Positions 13,101 to 25,587 of a stretch of DNA of 64,000 nt are shown in pieces. The notes beneath the pieces were generated by a model. It was not told the DNA's origin and made no database searches. It worked only from the letters and a program-made list of their open reading frames with translations. Source of the stretch: Alisma plantago-aquatica (lineage: Eukaryota; Streptophyta; Magnoliopsida; Alismatales; Alismataceae); NCBI GenBank assembly GCA_963693085.1, contig OY856413.1, positions 108,298,501 through 108,362,500 on the forward strand, in the 5' to 3' direction. The position numbers were made by a program, and so were the translations under genes. Within the stretch, counting starts at the first letter, position 1. Each line of letters starts with the position of its first letter.

Positions 13101-14045
13101 TTCGAAAATTTTATCATCCTGAAGGAAGTATTATTTAGGGTTATGTGGCAAGGAGGTTATGGAATTTTGCAATGACTTTTTGAGTTTTAATGAATCTCCC
13201 ATAAATGACAATAAGATTGAGGACTATTCTAATAAAAGAACTTTAGGAGAACGACTCAAAGTAATCAATCGTGAGTTGTGGAAACAAACACACTTGAATA
13301 TTTTACACAACATCGACAAAGTGAGTAGCTATATCACCAAATATAAAAATTTCATCAAGAAACAATATCATGGACCGAATTTAATGTGGCTTTCTAGAGA
13401 CCATAATGAGACATGGATTAGGTGGTTTCAAGATAAACTGTAACATCAACTATCTCAAACACCAAATAATGCTTCTAAAAGTATCAAATTCCTCACCTTG
13501 AAACCAAAAATGAATGTTATGTCTTACAAAGGGTTTGACATAAATGGATTTTCATATCAAACAAAGCATCAAAATGGTGTCGTCCAAAATAGTGGGTTTA
13601 CCATTAAAGCGTCTTCATTGTATTTTTCTAGTGCAATGGATAAGAGTCCACATGAAGCTAAAATGGCATATATGGTGTTATTGAAAAGATATGAGAGTTT
13701 GACTCATAGATTTTAGAGTTCTGGTCATTATCTGTAATTGGGTTGATAACACCACATGAGTTGTAGTGGATGAATTGGGTTTTACATTAGAGAATTTTGA
13801 AAAAAAAATAGCAAGAAGGGTGAACCATTCATAATTGCATCACAAGAAAAGTAAGTATTTTATATCGGTGATCCTGTAAATGAAAAATGGTCAGTTGCTC
13901 TTCATAGTAAAAGGTAGTTCATTGTAGATCCTATAGATGAAGAAGAGTACTGTGAAAAGAATGATGAGTCTCGTTCATTCTCAGTTGGCTTTCAAACACC
14001 AAATATTGAAGCTATATGCGTGGAGATCACACTGAGGGAATGTTA
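10180..14045 (+). pseudogene. TNP2-type CACTA transposase remnant
   Basis: Encodes what was the catalytic transposase (TNPD/TNP2, Transposase_21 family) that would cut and reinsert the element. Blocks in order: a transposase-associated domain at about 10180-10400 (GLDQFIIFVEEHR, then IKIHFMCNGIVQG); MDVENLRWHA near 10980; WKKIDLL near 11060; ISGGKQPGNDINAYLESRID at about 11250; LMTYDASCRLTF near 11350; INDFPTYGNLVGYSVKGSK near 11410; GLKSH split at 12083; ITRICFFF near 12860; LDKLQREMVVTLFHLEIYF at about 12920; WMYPFEWYMSVFKDDVRKF at about 13060; and a C-terminal block at 13540-13720 (KHQNGVVQNSGFTIKASSL). The start is the ATG at 10180, where the associated domain normally begins. Many stops and frameshifts, plus a retroposed insertion, make it non-functional. 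The family match is strong. Confidence 0.8.
12100..12765 (-). mobile_element. Retroposed sequence with 17-bp target duplication
   Basis: Within the transposase text, tcttaaatctcatcatt occurs at 12083-12099 and again at 12766-12782. Removing one copy and the 666 bp between restores the reading ...KLIGLKSH... into CHIIRQEI. On the minus strand the insert begins GC-rich (reverse complement of 12765) and ends in an A-tail (the T-run at 12098-12105). Long direct duplications and a 3' A-tail are hallmarks of LINE-driven insertion. It could be a 5'-truncated LINE end, a SINE or a processed transcript. Its longest frame (99 aa, 12602-12303) has no recognised domain. Confidence 0.75.
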
Positions 14046-14166
14046 ATAGATACAAAATCTAAATATTAGTGGGATGCTTTTATTTTTGAAGTGTTAGATA
14101 AGCATTTTATGTTCTTTATCAGTTATATATCGTTGTTTGACTATTTTTTATATGAAATTATTTTAG

Positions 14167-15760
14167 ATGACATCTGACCATGAGTTTGATGACAATGATG
14201 ATGATTATCATGACGATGAGAACCCTAACAATGTGCACCGTGAGGATGAGCACCCTGACACTGTTGTAAGTTGTATTGTTTGATTACATAGATGTGCATT
14301 TTACAATGTCTATCTTGTTGTATTGTTTTATCACATTTATAAGTTATATCTTTTTATGACTTATGTGAGCTTTTTTTCAATTAAGCATGAGGATGTGTGC
14401 CCTGAGGATATTGTTGAGATTGATGTGAAACAATATGAGGCATCACCATGATGAAAAATTTACTATAGAAAAGGGGTAATGGAATGAAGGTGGTTGTTGA
14501 GTTTGATAATCAAGGAAATCATGTTGGGGAAGAATTGAAGTTCTTTTATGTCATATCTAGGGGTTTTGACTCATAGAAAAATGTATGTAAATGTAGAATC
14601 TTGGCATAAAGTTGATCCAATCAAGAAAGACTTAATATGGAAGGAACTCTGTGTGACATATTATCATTTACAATTCTATTTTTAAAGCTACTTTTATTTC
14701 TATTTTTTAAGAACTTTCCGTTATGTATATGAACTTTTGCAAAGTATATTTGACCTGGATGAAAAATTGCTTCATAAAAAGGTGATGCAACACTGTGGTA
14801 GGGTACTAAGGAATTATAGGACAAATCTGACAAGAAAATACATATGAAACATTGAAAAGAGGAACAAGTTAGTCACTAAGCAATAGAACTATCTTGACTC
14901 GAAGGTGTCGAGGTGTTTATTGCTAAGAGACAAACTGACAAATTCAAGGTATTATGCCGTGTTCCTCATTTTTAATTCATTATATTTCATATTTAATAGA
15001 TGGTTTGAACTCACTAGGTTGTAAGAAATGCTCAAAGAGAAATATGTGCAAAGAATGTGCACAACCACATGATGGATTCATGTGTCTATAAAAATAATTT
15101 CTGAAAGATATTGTAGGAATCTTCTTCACAACAACCTATCTTTGGGACTGCTGACTCCTCTTGTACTCCTGGACCTACTTCTGCACCTCTACATCCCCAT
15201 GATCTATGGATAGTTTGGAGGCAAACCAAATCTAGAGAAAAACCCAACCCCAAAACTTCTAATGCAGCTGCAAAAATGGTAAAATTAAACTCTCAGAGAA
15301 ATTCATATGGATAATTCAACTTTCAGAGCATACATATTGATGATTGTTATGTTTTACTTATCAATTACTATTGATGATTTATTAGTGGGAGCTGCACAAG
15401 CAAAGGAAATAAGGAAAGTTCATCCCTGAGGGCACAAGGGATGAATTGGTAGTTTCTCTAGGTAACCCAGAGCATCCTGGGTGTGTTACGGATGCTGACA
15501 CTGGTACAGTATAAGGGCCTTCTTTGGGCCATCAGTGCATAAGTGAAAATCTATCTATAAAGAGGGATTTTCAAAAGAAAAGGTACAAGAGTTGATTGTA
15601 AAGGGTCTAGAGGAAGAAATGAGAAAGTATCATTCTTCTCAATCAGCTCCTCAAATAGTACATGTGGTGCCATGCTCTTCATATGAGGTGGACCTCCCTA
15701 TGACAGAGGTGGTTGGAAGTAATCCCATTATCCACCACCTAGCACACCCACAGTAAGTTA
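14167..15760 (+). pseudogene. CACTA second protein remnant (Transposase_24-like)
   Basis: Starts with an acidic stretch (FDDNDDDYHDDENP) at about 14167. Near 14590-14640 it has WHKVDPIKKDLIWKEL, then FDLDEKLLHKK and GRVLRNYRTNLTRKYI at about 14750-14840, matching the Trp-rich core of Transposase_24 proteins (W..VP...K..W, FD...). At about 15470 LGNPEHPG and near 15520 GPSLG-type text match the C-terminal region. Candidate intron borders occur (gtaagt at 14266). This protein is the likely DNA-binding partner in CACTA elements. Frames are broken in several places. Confidence 0.6.
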
Positions 15761-15839
15761 TTTTATGACAGTAGTCTTTCAGAATGATCTGTATAATATG
15801 TTTGAGTTTAGTTATATAAATAACACTATGCAAATTAAG

Positions 15840-16740
15840 GAGGATGTTGTAGGTTAGCCTCATGATACTAGCATATTTTTGCAAGATGTTTTGAAGATGT
15901 TTACTTATGCTTGGTTGAATACATATGTGATAGAACTTTGGATATGGTGAGATATTATATAGCTAAGTACCTCGTTTATATATGTTGCACTATTTTCTTA
16001 TATATAATCATACATGATATATGTTTTACAGCCACTTACATAGGGTCTACATAAAGTTCACACTGCCCCATGTGGCATTTCGAGTTCCATCATTGATTAG
16101 TCATGTAGTTAAAGACCCTACATATATTGATCTACTGTAATTGAATATTTTCATAAAGCAAAAAAGGGTGTGATGTTAGCTCTGTAAATGTTGAATAAGT
16201 TTAGTTATTTTTCTTATAATTTTGACTTAAGAATTATATTTCTTTGTGGATTTAGAGTTTTATTTTTTTTCCTTCTTTTCACTCAGGAATAACGATTGGG
16301 TTTTGTTGGTTATTTCCCACACAATAATAATTGTGTATTATCTAGATCCTAAGGGTGATGAAGTAGACAATGGGGACACAAATTGAAAAAGACATTATTC
16401 ACGTGAGTAAATTTTTATATTTATATCTATTAATATATATTATTACATGACTATTAACTAACACAATTCAACATGTTACATTAACATATAAGGCTATAAT
16501 AGATTTCAAAAAGTGTGGAGGAAAGGTGGACATGAATAAGAAGGTGATAATTTGGGAAAATGTTCAGTAGTATTTTGAATCCAATGCATATTTATGCCAA
16601 CCATGCTTACCTTTGTTTATTAAGGTTTTGTATGTTGAAATTTATAGTGTCATGTACAAGACAATGGTTGGACATACAGATACTATGTGATGTGATATAT
16701 GGACATGATTGTCAGATATGGGGTACTAGACATACACTAC
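15840..16740 (+). pseudogene. Ulp1-like cysteine protease remnant, N-terminal part
   Basis: Near 15900 it reads MFTYAWLNTYVIELWIW and near 16280-16390 a block like DWVLLVISH...YYLDPKGDEVDNGDTNWK, the HWxLxVI...YYLDP core of the C48 (Ulp1/SUMO-protease-like) peptidases that plant CACTA and Mutator elements often carry. The catalytic His position in the HW pair is occupied by Asp or Asn in the reading I favour, so activity is doubtful even apart from the stops. The C-terminal part resumes at 18957 after a MITE-rich stretch that may occupy an intron. Confidence 0.55.
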
Positions 16741-16748
16741 ATACAAAA

Positions 16749-16751
<3 letters not shown>

Positions 16752-16822
<71 letters not shown>
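16752..16822. repeat. (TA)n microsatellite
   Basis: An uninterrupted TA repeat of about 70 bp, followed by (GA)n-like sequence to about 16850. It flanks the first TA-associated MITE copy on its left. Confidence 0.95.
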
Positions 16823-16827
<5 letters not shown>

Positions 16828-16850
16828 AGAGATAGAGATAGAGAGAGAGG

Positions 16851-17756
<906 letters not shown>

Positions 17757-17843
<87 letters not shown>

Positions 17844-17847
17844 ATAA

Positions 17848-17896
<49 letters not shown>

Positions 17897-17910
17897 CAGA
17901 GAGAGAGAGT
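17757..17910. repeat. (TA)n(TG)n(TA)n(GA)n compound microsatellite
   Basis: About 60 bp of TA, 28 bp of TG, a further TA tract and a GA tract in succession, ending at the left terminus of MITE copy B. Open frames here translate only to IYIY or CVCV runs. Confidence 0.95.
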
Positions 17911-18299
17911 CGGGCTAGAATACACTTGAGTGTATTCAGAGCAGAATACTCAAGTAGTTTTTCATGATGCAATATCTTTTTCAAAAATCTAATCCGTTAA
18001 TCTTCTTAAACACTTGAGAATAGCTCATACGCAAAATTTGAGCACATTTGGATATTTATAGGTCATGTTATAAAGATCACAAAAATTATGTATTTCAAAT
18101 TAGTTTCGTGCGTCAATTTTGTTGCCCTTGGATGAGTGACTTACACTCATCCAAATGGGCTCAAAATTTGTACATAGCCTAGTTATAGTATGACGCTGAA
18201 TATCAATGGTTTACATTTTGTAAAAAATAATCTTGATATACAAACACACTTGAGTGCATTCATGCAATCAATACACTCGGGTGTATTCTAGCCTGACTC
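17908..18299. mobile_element. TA-flanked MITE family 1, copy B
   Basis: About 392 bp from gtcgggctagaatacac to gtgtattctagcctgact. The termini are inverted repeats with the ACACTCGAGTGT-type palindrome (one variant base each side). Internally it contains a foldback, gatgagtg...cactcatc (about 18133-18156). Flanked left by (GA)n and right by (CT)n(TA)n. Confidence 0.82.
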
Positions 18300-18307
18300 T
18301 CTCTCTC

Positions 18308-18402
<95 letters not shown>
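18300..18402. repeat. (CT)n(TA)n microsatellite
   Basis: A short CT run then about 90 bp of TA repeat separating MITE copies B and C, which lie in opposite orientations. Confidence 0.95.
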
Positions 18403-18406
<4 letters not shown>

Positions 18407-18795
18407 AGGCTAGAATACACTCGAGTGTACGGATCACACGGATACACTCAAGTGTGTTTGCATATCAAGACTATTTTTGCAAAATGTAAACCACTGATCT
18501 TCACTGTCATACTATAACTAGGGTACATATAAATTTTGAGCCCATTTAGATGAGTGTAAGTCACTCATCCAAGGGAAACAAAATCAATGCGCGAAACTAA
18601 TTTGAAATGCATAATTTTTGCGGTCTTCATAACATGAGTTATACATATCCAAATGTGCTAAAATTTTGTTTATGAGTTGTTCATGAGATGTTTAAGAAGA
18701 TCAATGGATTAGATTTTAAAAAAAAAAATATTGCATCATGAAAAACTAGTTGAGTGTATTCTGCTCTGGTTACACTCGAGTGTATTCTAGCCTGA

Positions 18796-18799
<4 letters not shown>
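18403..18799. mobile_element. TA-flanked MITE family 1, copy C
   Basis: About 397 bp, from agtcaggctagaatacac to gtgtattctagcctgagtct. The terminal inverted repeats are near perfect over about 25 bp and carry the ACACTCGAGTGT palindrome. Opposite orientation to copies A and B; same as copy E at 62.5 kb, with which it shares its whole length. Directly flanked by (TA)n on both sides (18313-18402 and 18800-18865). Confidence 0.88.

Positions 18800-18865
<66 letters not shown>
18800..18865. repeat. (TA)n microsatellite
   Basis: About 66 bp of TA repeat immediately right of MITE copy C. Another (TA)n tract lies at 19081-19122. Confidence 0.95.
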
Positions 18866-18868
<3 letters not shown>

Positions 18869-18956
18869 TCATCATAAGTAAATATAGTCTCATTAATAAT
18901 ATGAAAATGTCAAACTTTTTAATTATATATGTCATTTTGTTTACAGGTGTTTGCAA

Positions 18957-19078
18957 TGAAAAGACGTATATGATAGAACAACTAGATGAGATATAAGAAA
19001 AATGGGCACAAGCCTTTGTTAAGGATGTGAACCTGAATTTTATTGGGATAAAGATTGAGTTTTCTAAACTTTTATTCC

Positions 19079-19080
<2 letters not shown>
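18957..19080 (+). pseudogene. Ulp1-like protease remnant, C-terminal exon
   Basis: Reads NEKTYMIEQLDEI*EKWAQAF, like the EEIDEVREEWA...FV tail of Ulp1-like CACTA proteins. It is preceded by tttgtttacag, a plausible 3' splice site, so the intervening 16.75-18.95 kb MITE and microsatellite cluster may occupy an intron. One in-frame stop is visible. Confidence 0.5.
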
Positions 19081-19122
<42 letters not shown>

Positions 19123-19125
<3 letters not shown>

Positions 19126-20032
19126 TGCTTATGACTTCTTGTAACTTTAAATTTGATATTACTAAATTGTTGGAGCATATGTGAATGATGATCTATATAC
19201 ATGTGTGTGAATGTTAAGATTGTGTTGAATGTACCCTATGTTTTTTAACATCATAAGAAAGAGAATGATGATAAGTTGTGGCTTGTGGAAAGCCTAAATT
19301 CTAAGTGAGAACTTGTTTGAATAATGCTAAGTGCTTTGTGCATCAATTATGGTACAAATTGTAATCTATTTAACATGTAGGGTTGATGTGTAAATTACCA
19401 CTTCTATATTGTCTCTACTCTTTCCTAGTATCATCTAGAGTAGAGAGAAAGAAGGAGACACTATGTTTGAATCATCCTAGAGTGATAGCATTCTTAGTGA
19501 TGAAAAGACCAAAGGAAGGTGTATAGTTGAAAGCTTTATATGAACCAAATAAAGTTATAGACTTGAAGTAGGAGTCCCTATCAGCATGGATCCATAAAGG
19601 GAGTCTCCTATCGGTTTATGGAGTCTTGGATTTTCCTATGATGGGCTAGACACTCAGGAAGTCATATGTATCGACTTGCAACTTTTCATTGGAAAATATG
19701 GTATTAAATATATAATAATAAAGTGAGTGGAAAGTAGCTTGCCCTAGAAGATAACCAAAGGGACGACCCTTATCCCTTGAATTATCCTTGAGATTTATTT
19801 TGCAAGGCAAGATAAAGATATAATGCATGAAAACACATGTGTCAATCCATGCATGGCTATGTGGCACTTAGTAGCTTAAGGTAATGCCACCTCTTACACT
19901 CTTTTTCACTGTGTCCCTTTAGAAACAATGTTTAAGACCTATGACTCTAGTGTCACCCACTTATGTATCGGTTTGAAACCAACGTTATAAGTTCATTTTA
20001 ACCAATGCTAGAGGGTAGTTTGTGTACTGGTG
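19123..20032. repeat. CACTA 3' region and subterminal repeats
   Basis: Non-coding. From about 19560 to the end it contains tcggttt, its complement, and variants (atcggtttgaaaccaac at about 19968, accaatgctagagg at 20001), matching the left subterminal style, and ends in gtactggtg at 20032. No gene is visible in this stretch. Confidence 0.5.
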
Positions 20033-20034
20033 AA

Positions 20035-20061
20035 TTATGTATGGATCTAATAGGAGTCTTG
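20035..20061 (+). pseudogene. Displaced continuation of RT-family copy 1
   Basis: Nine codons read LCMDLIGVL. Copy 2 on the other strand has DTCVDLIGVS directly after the block that in copy 1 ends at the CACTA border. The fragment abuts the 3' end of the CACTA element at 20032, so it is best read as the far side of the split gene. It is followed by unrelated sequence starting tgtgacgtccc at 20060. The match is short but positionally exact. Confidence 0.6.
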
Positions 20062-22407
20062 TGACGTCCCTAAATTTTCTATAAACTTAATCTAATATGT
20101 GGCATCCATAATTGAAACCTCACCTCATCGAGCGTCCCAATTTAAACACCATACACTAGGCTAAGAAGAAGAAAATTAGAGGAATTCTGAAGCAAACAAC
20201 AGTAGCACATGTACATGAACAATAGTAAAAACCATACAACAATTGTTGACCATTCAACATATGATTCCATAATGAATTATTACAACAGTTGATGTTACAC
20301 ATTGAATTAAAAAACTTCTACATATACATGTACTACCACTAAACAACATGATCTTAAGACAACAGGTCCACCTGTACATCATCTCCCATACAACTCTCAA
20401 CTATCCTAGTTCTAAAAGCATATGTCTAAAACCTAAACAAAAGATTACATGTGGTACATGTCAGCACAATATTCAAGAATATTGTACTGAGTACGCCTAC
20501 ATGTCTTTTCATATACCTCTCATTACTAAGCTTTGCAATAAGATAAAACTATTTCTTGGCAGTTATAAATAAATATAAGAAAGAGCATATACTCGCACAA
20601 AGATGTTCATCAATAAAAGAGCACATATTTTAAGCATATTTTTCATTATATCATCCATGCATTAACTTCTGAAGGTTGAATGAACTGAAGGCCTTATGAT
20701 CGACTACCAAAGAGTTGGATCATATCATAATGTAATAAAACTACCAAAGAGTTGTATCACTTTCAAGTACATGAATACTAAAGAGTTGAAGTACTTTATT
20801 TTGCAGCACTTGACTACCAAAGAGTTGAATTGCTTAGATATAATGGAACATATATATTATGTTTCATGTGTACATAGCTATAAGTATGGAAAATCAAGCA
20901 AGATATAATACAAGAACAATAATTTCATCCAATATCATATGCCAAGTGTTTACAATACATATAATACAAGCATATTGTATACTAAGAAAAGTATGAGGTA
21001 ATGACGTACCGTTATCAAGGGTAAACCTAATCATCATATATTCCTTACATCACTATATCCTCTTGTTCAAACCTTGATAAATAAAAGACCACATACTATC
21101 ATCATATTCTCATCATCTTAACCCTTGTTATATCCATTTTTAGTGTTTAGCTTAGGTCATTAGGATATTATCATAATTACTTGGATTCTTGTCTTGGAAT
21201 TACCTTACTGATGTTGCATTTCATATTATTGCCTCATTAACTGATGATTGCATTTCACATTATTATGTGAACAGATTAACCTTAGGTTACACTCATTAGT
21301 CAAATTAGGGTTTATATTCATAATTATGATCTCAAGAATACAAACTAGCTTCCAATTATAGATATTAGGGTGTTCCATAAATTCCATCATTTATTGATAT
21401 ATATGTATTTATTGCATTCTATTTAGGGTTCTTAGCCCTAATTAGCCATATGGAGCAAATTAAATGATTTCATGCACCAATATTATAATTACTGACCTTA
21501 AATAGATTATAAACATTTATATGGATTTAGTGACATTTTATCATAATTTTAGGCCATCCTTTGATATTTATTATCCATGAAATAAGCATTTCATCACTTA
21601 CATGATATTACTAAGATTGGTGCATTGAAAACCTGATATTATAGTATCATGTTGTTCTACTTATTGTACTGAAAATTTAGGTACCTTATTTGTAATTTTT
21701 GGATAAACGAGCTAATTTCTATGATTTATCTAAGAACTGGACATTTCTAAGGTAATTAGCTTTTTCTGACCAATTGCACGCCGCCACGTGGCAAGAAGGT
21801 TGGTGTGATTCACTTAGTCTGGCCGGTTTGGTTCACTGGGTTGGAGCCCATTTGGGATTGGTTTGGCTAGTTCAGGTGTTGCCCTTTTCCCTTCATGTTT
21901 CTTTCTCACACGCGAACTCCATCCGTGTTTCTCTGTGGCCGCCGCCGTGGTCGACCTCCCTGGCATGCAATCAGCCAGCGAGTCTCTCCTCCTCGTCATG
22001 GATGTGAGTCCTACTATGTTGGTCCCATTGATTCCTAGATTGGACTGGAGCTATCCTAGACCGACCCCCCTCTCTCTGTCTCGTGTGTTCTCAATGTGAT
22101 GGCTTCTCCATAACCTACTTAGGGTGCCTCCGCTCTAGGATGGTCTCCGGTGTACGATCGTCTACCTAGTTCCTCCTAACCGTTAGCACTTTTGTGGAAC
22201 ACCCCTTGCTCCTTCGCCATCTCAGACTCTAACGCACATGTACAGTGCATCCCCTCTATTCATCATGGTGCCGTCGAGGCTCACTGTCGCTTCTGTCTCA
22301 AATATCATTAGCACCGCCAATGACACCTCACAACCACGACCATCAATCTTCCATCGTGGTGCTTGAGAAGATCACTGCCACTAGCTTCTGTGCTACCAAG
22401 GGTAATC
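20062..22407. other. Unresolved repeat-derived segment, possible LTR (-)
   Basis: The left border tgtgacgtccc at 20060 resembles LTR termini, but I could not find the matching end or a target duplication. At about 20703-20830 a motif ctaccaaagagttg occurs four times at roughly 37-bp spacing with small changes. A GC-richer block at 21770-22400 includes a CACGTG palindrome at about 21785; its short open frames match nothing I know. The rest is AT-rich and non-coding. Confidence 0.35.
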
Positions 22408-25400
22408 TGTTACAACCCCAACTTTTGGGTTCATTTGGTGAGAAATGTAATTTCTCATATTAAAGATATTGGAACAAATTTGTTTTGAATAGATGGGTTT
22501 CATTTACAATAGCCTTGTTGGTTGTTTTGTGGGCTTTATTGGCTATTGGGCCCAATAACAAGGAAAAGAAAAAGGAACTCCATTATTAAATAGAAATGGA
22601 GAAAAGAAAAATGAAGAAACCTCTAGAAGGAAAAAGGATGTAATCCAAAGATGGATTTCGTGCCTCTTGGGTTCCTTGGGTATCAAGGAGTCCAAAGTTG
22701 CAAAGAGAAAGCAATAAGAAAAGAAAATATCAATTAAATATTTCTTTATTAAGAAAGAAATTGAAAACAATGATAAAATGTAGAAAATAAGTAAAAAGAG
22801 GTATAATTGAGTTACCCTTGATGGATTTTCATATCCAAAGGATTCCTAATGATAAATGGAATGCTAAAGAGGAAAATAAAAAGAAAGATAAAGAGAAATC
22901 TTAAAAAAGAGATATTTTAATAAGAAATAAACAAGACATGAGAAATAATAGATACAAGATAAGTAAAAGGCTAAGGTATATTCCCTAGATGGGACTCTGA
23001 GCCATTAAGGTTTCTTGAGGTTCAAGGAATTCAAAATAATAATTAAATAGCAAAGAAAGAGGAAATACCAAATTTAATTGGCTTAATTTAAAAGATAGCT
23101 TGCTTATGAAGAAAACACCCTTTTCCTTTGGAATTTGGGTCTCCAATTTGGCACACAGGTAGATGATGTTGATCCAAGGCTTTCTCTAAAATTTGGTGGA
23201 AAATGGATAAAGGAATAATGATTTATGATTTTTAGAAGTTTCCTAAATTAAATGGGTAATCTTTGAACCGTATTAAATGTCACAATGAAATTGGATTACT
23301 TGGATTCTCGGATTGAACGAGGACCATTGATTAGGAATCAGAGGGATGGGACTAAGTCCCAGTCACAACGGGTTATGGAGCAGGGGAAGGAGATTTTTTT
23401 TCCCACTTTTGTTGAGTTTGAAAGGATGTGCGCAGATGGAAATTATTCCATTGAACTCGGGAGGTCTTTCCGAGTCTGATCATCCTAGGTTTCAATAGGT
23501 TTCGTAGTGAAACTAGGAAAACCCCAAATCCCAGGAAGAAATAGACGGACCTATATATATAGGGGAGGTTCTTTGTGGTACCAGCACTCCCACAAACTAT
23601 AATCGTGTGTTCAGACCCATGAGACGAGTTCTCCAGTGTGTCTGATTTGGCCTTAAGCCTCGACCTTCTCCCTCGTCTAGTTGTTGTTGTCACCGAAGTA
23701 TCAGAGACTCCTCGACGATGAAGGACCAGTGAAAAGTAGGAATTGATTCCCTAGGCAAGTCCGCGAGGGATAGGAAGATCTCTTGGACCGATCATATCGC
23801 TAGCAGATGCACGGATGGCCGGAGTCAACCCTTGAGTTGACTTGGTTGGGTTGCTCGCGAGCCAGCCCGAGGAAGAAGATGACCAAGGGGTAGAAGACCC
23901 CTTTGCCCTCCTCGTTCCTTCTTTTCAGGTAAGGATAAAGTGGACTTTTAGTCCTTTTGATCTCAAGTTAGGGTGTGCGCATCTGTGGTAGTTGGATCCT
24001 CAGTGGACCCGCGGACCATGGGTCGGGTGATCCTTGCTTTTCCAAAATTAGCAAGTAAAATAAAAAAAAAGAATTTTCTTTGTAAAAATCATATCTTGTG
24101 CTAGAAAACTCAGATGAGAAAAGTTTATACATGAAAATTGATCAAAAAATATAAAGAATAAGATAAAAAATGTTTTGAAGGCCTAAATCTGTCTCTTTTA
24201 ACAAAAGTGTAGTATTTTGATGAAAAATGTGTTAATTTGTGGTTAGAAACCCTAATTGTTAATCAAGGATAGATTTAGTATTGCAATTAGGTTAATTCAA
24301 GCATGGTTAACTTTTTTAATGATAAAGATAGATTTTAACCTATTTTGAAGATGAAATTGCAAAGTTTAGGGTTTTAAACCTAATAAAATGATTAATATGC
24401 TTAGAAGCCCTAAGTAAGAGAAAAAGAAAAGAAAAGTTCTTATAATACGAAATTAGGGTTTCATATTGCTAAAAGATGATCTTAGGATCTTTTGTGAAAT
24501 AAAGATGAAATAACTAGGATTTGTAAGTAATTTTATAAAATTAGGGTTTAAAGTAATAAAGATGAAGTGGAACCCTAATTGTGATCAAAACCATAAAAAG
24601 GACTAATAACCCTACGAATCAACTAGGATTAATGGTCCATGATGGCATAATTAATAATAGAAATATTAGATGCCTATTTTAGGAGCAACTTGTGTGAGTG
24701 CTTTCTTGGTTTCTTTCTTGGTTAATTTGATTCTGCACTCAAGTCAGATTAACATGTATGTGGTTAATTATGGTTAATCACATTAGTTTCTCGAAGAGTT
24801 TCTCAGATGATTCATCACATTGAATGCAACCTATCAGTTTGGATGTTCATACCTGCACATCATAAATTCACTATGATTATCATAATAAAAATAGAAGTGT
24901 GTATTCTCACACCTACACACCCTGATGGATGATGCCAAAGGTCAGGCCCAGGAGGGTAGACCAATGGGAACCATGAGTGGTGACCCCAGAAACCAAGCTC
25001 GGGATTGAGAAGGTGGTCTTTAAAGAATGACTAATGGGAAATATGAAGGGTGACCCCAGGCACCAAGCTCAGGATTGAGAAGGTGGTCTTAAGTCATTGG
25101 CAAAAGAAACCCTAAGATGGGTATTCCAGGGCTTGGGAAAAATCGGTGGAGAATATCATACTAAAAAGCATAAATTGTCTTGTTAAACAACGTGATTGTG
25201 ATAATTAGATTGTTAGCCATATTTTTGGAATTTTAGTTGTCCCCACATACCGGCATATCTCGATATGCTGACCGACATTTTGTTTGTCGGCATTTTAGGT
25301 ACAAGCTTGAAAAGGACAAACAGTAAAGTGGCATATGTGGAATTAAATAACAGTCAAAGTACAAAGGAGGATTAGTTAGAATAGACTCCAGATGTGGATA

Positions 25401-25587
25401 GAAGTACATATCCATGTTTTTGAAAAAGGTATGCAAAGTTTTATTTTATACCAATTTTCAGTTTAGTTAGTAGAATTTCATAATTATTACTGATTAATCG
25501 TCAAACCGTTGATCCTGTTAATTGGGATAACAGCTCTGACCTCTTGGTCTCCCTTAATTGGGGGTTATAGGGGGTGGGGTTGTTACA
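22408..25587 (+). mobile_element. Probable solo LTR of a Ty3/gypsy element, 3.18 kb
   Basis: Begins tgttacaacccc and ends ggggttgttaca, a perfect 12-bp terminal inverted repeat with TG...CA ends. A TATA box (ctatatatatag, 23551-23562) precedes a change to mixed-composition leader sequence, as expected for a U3/R boundary. The U3 contains three diverged repeats around gatggattt/ccaaaggattcc (about 22645, 22815, 22990); U5 contains two copies of a roughly 77-bp unit (about 24955-25095, shared ccaagctc and gagaaggtggtctt). Flanks taatc and taagg do not form a clean 5-bp duplication, so it may be a recombinant or truncated LTR. No internal coding region. Confidence 0.65.
23551..23562 (+). promoter_or_regulatory. 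TATA box in solo LTR
   Basis: ctatatatatag followed by aggggaggttc; the position about 1.15 kb into a 3.2-kb LTR fits the U3 end. It would direct rightward transcription. Confidence 0.6.
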
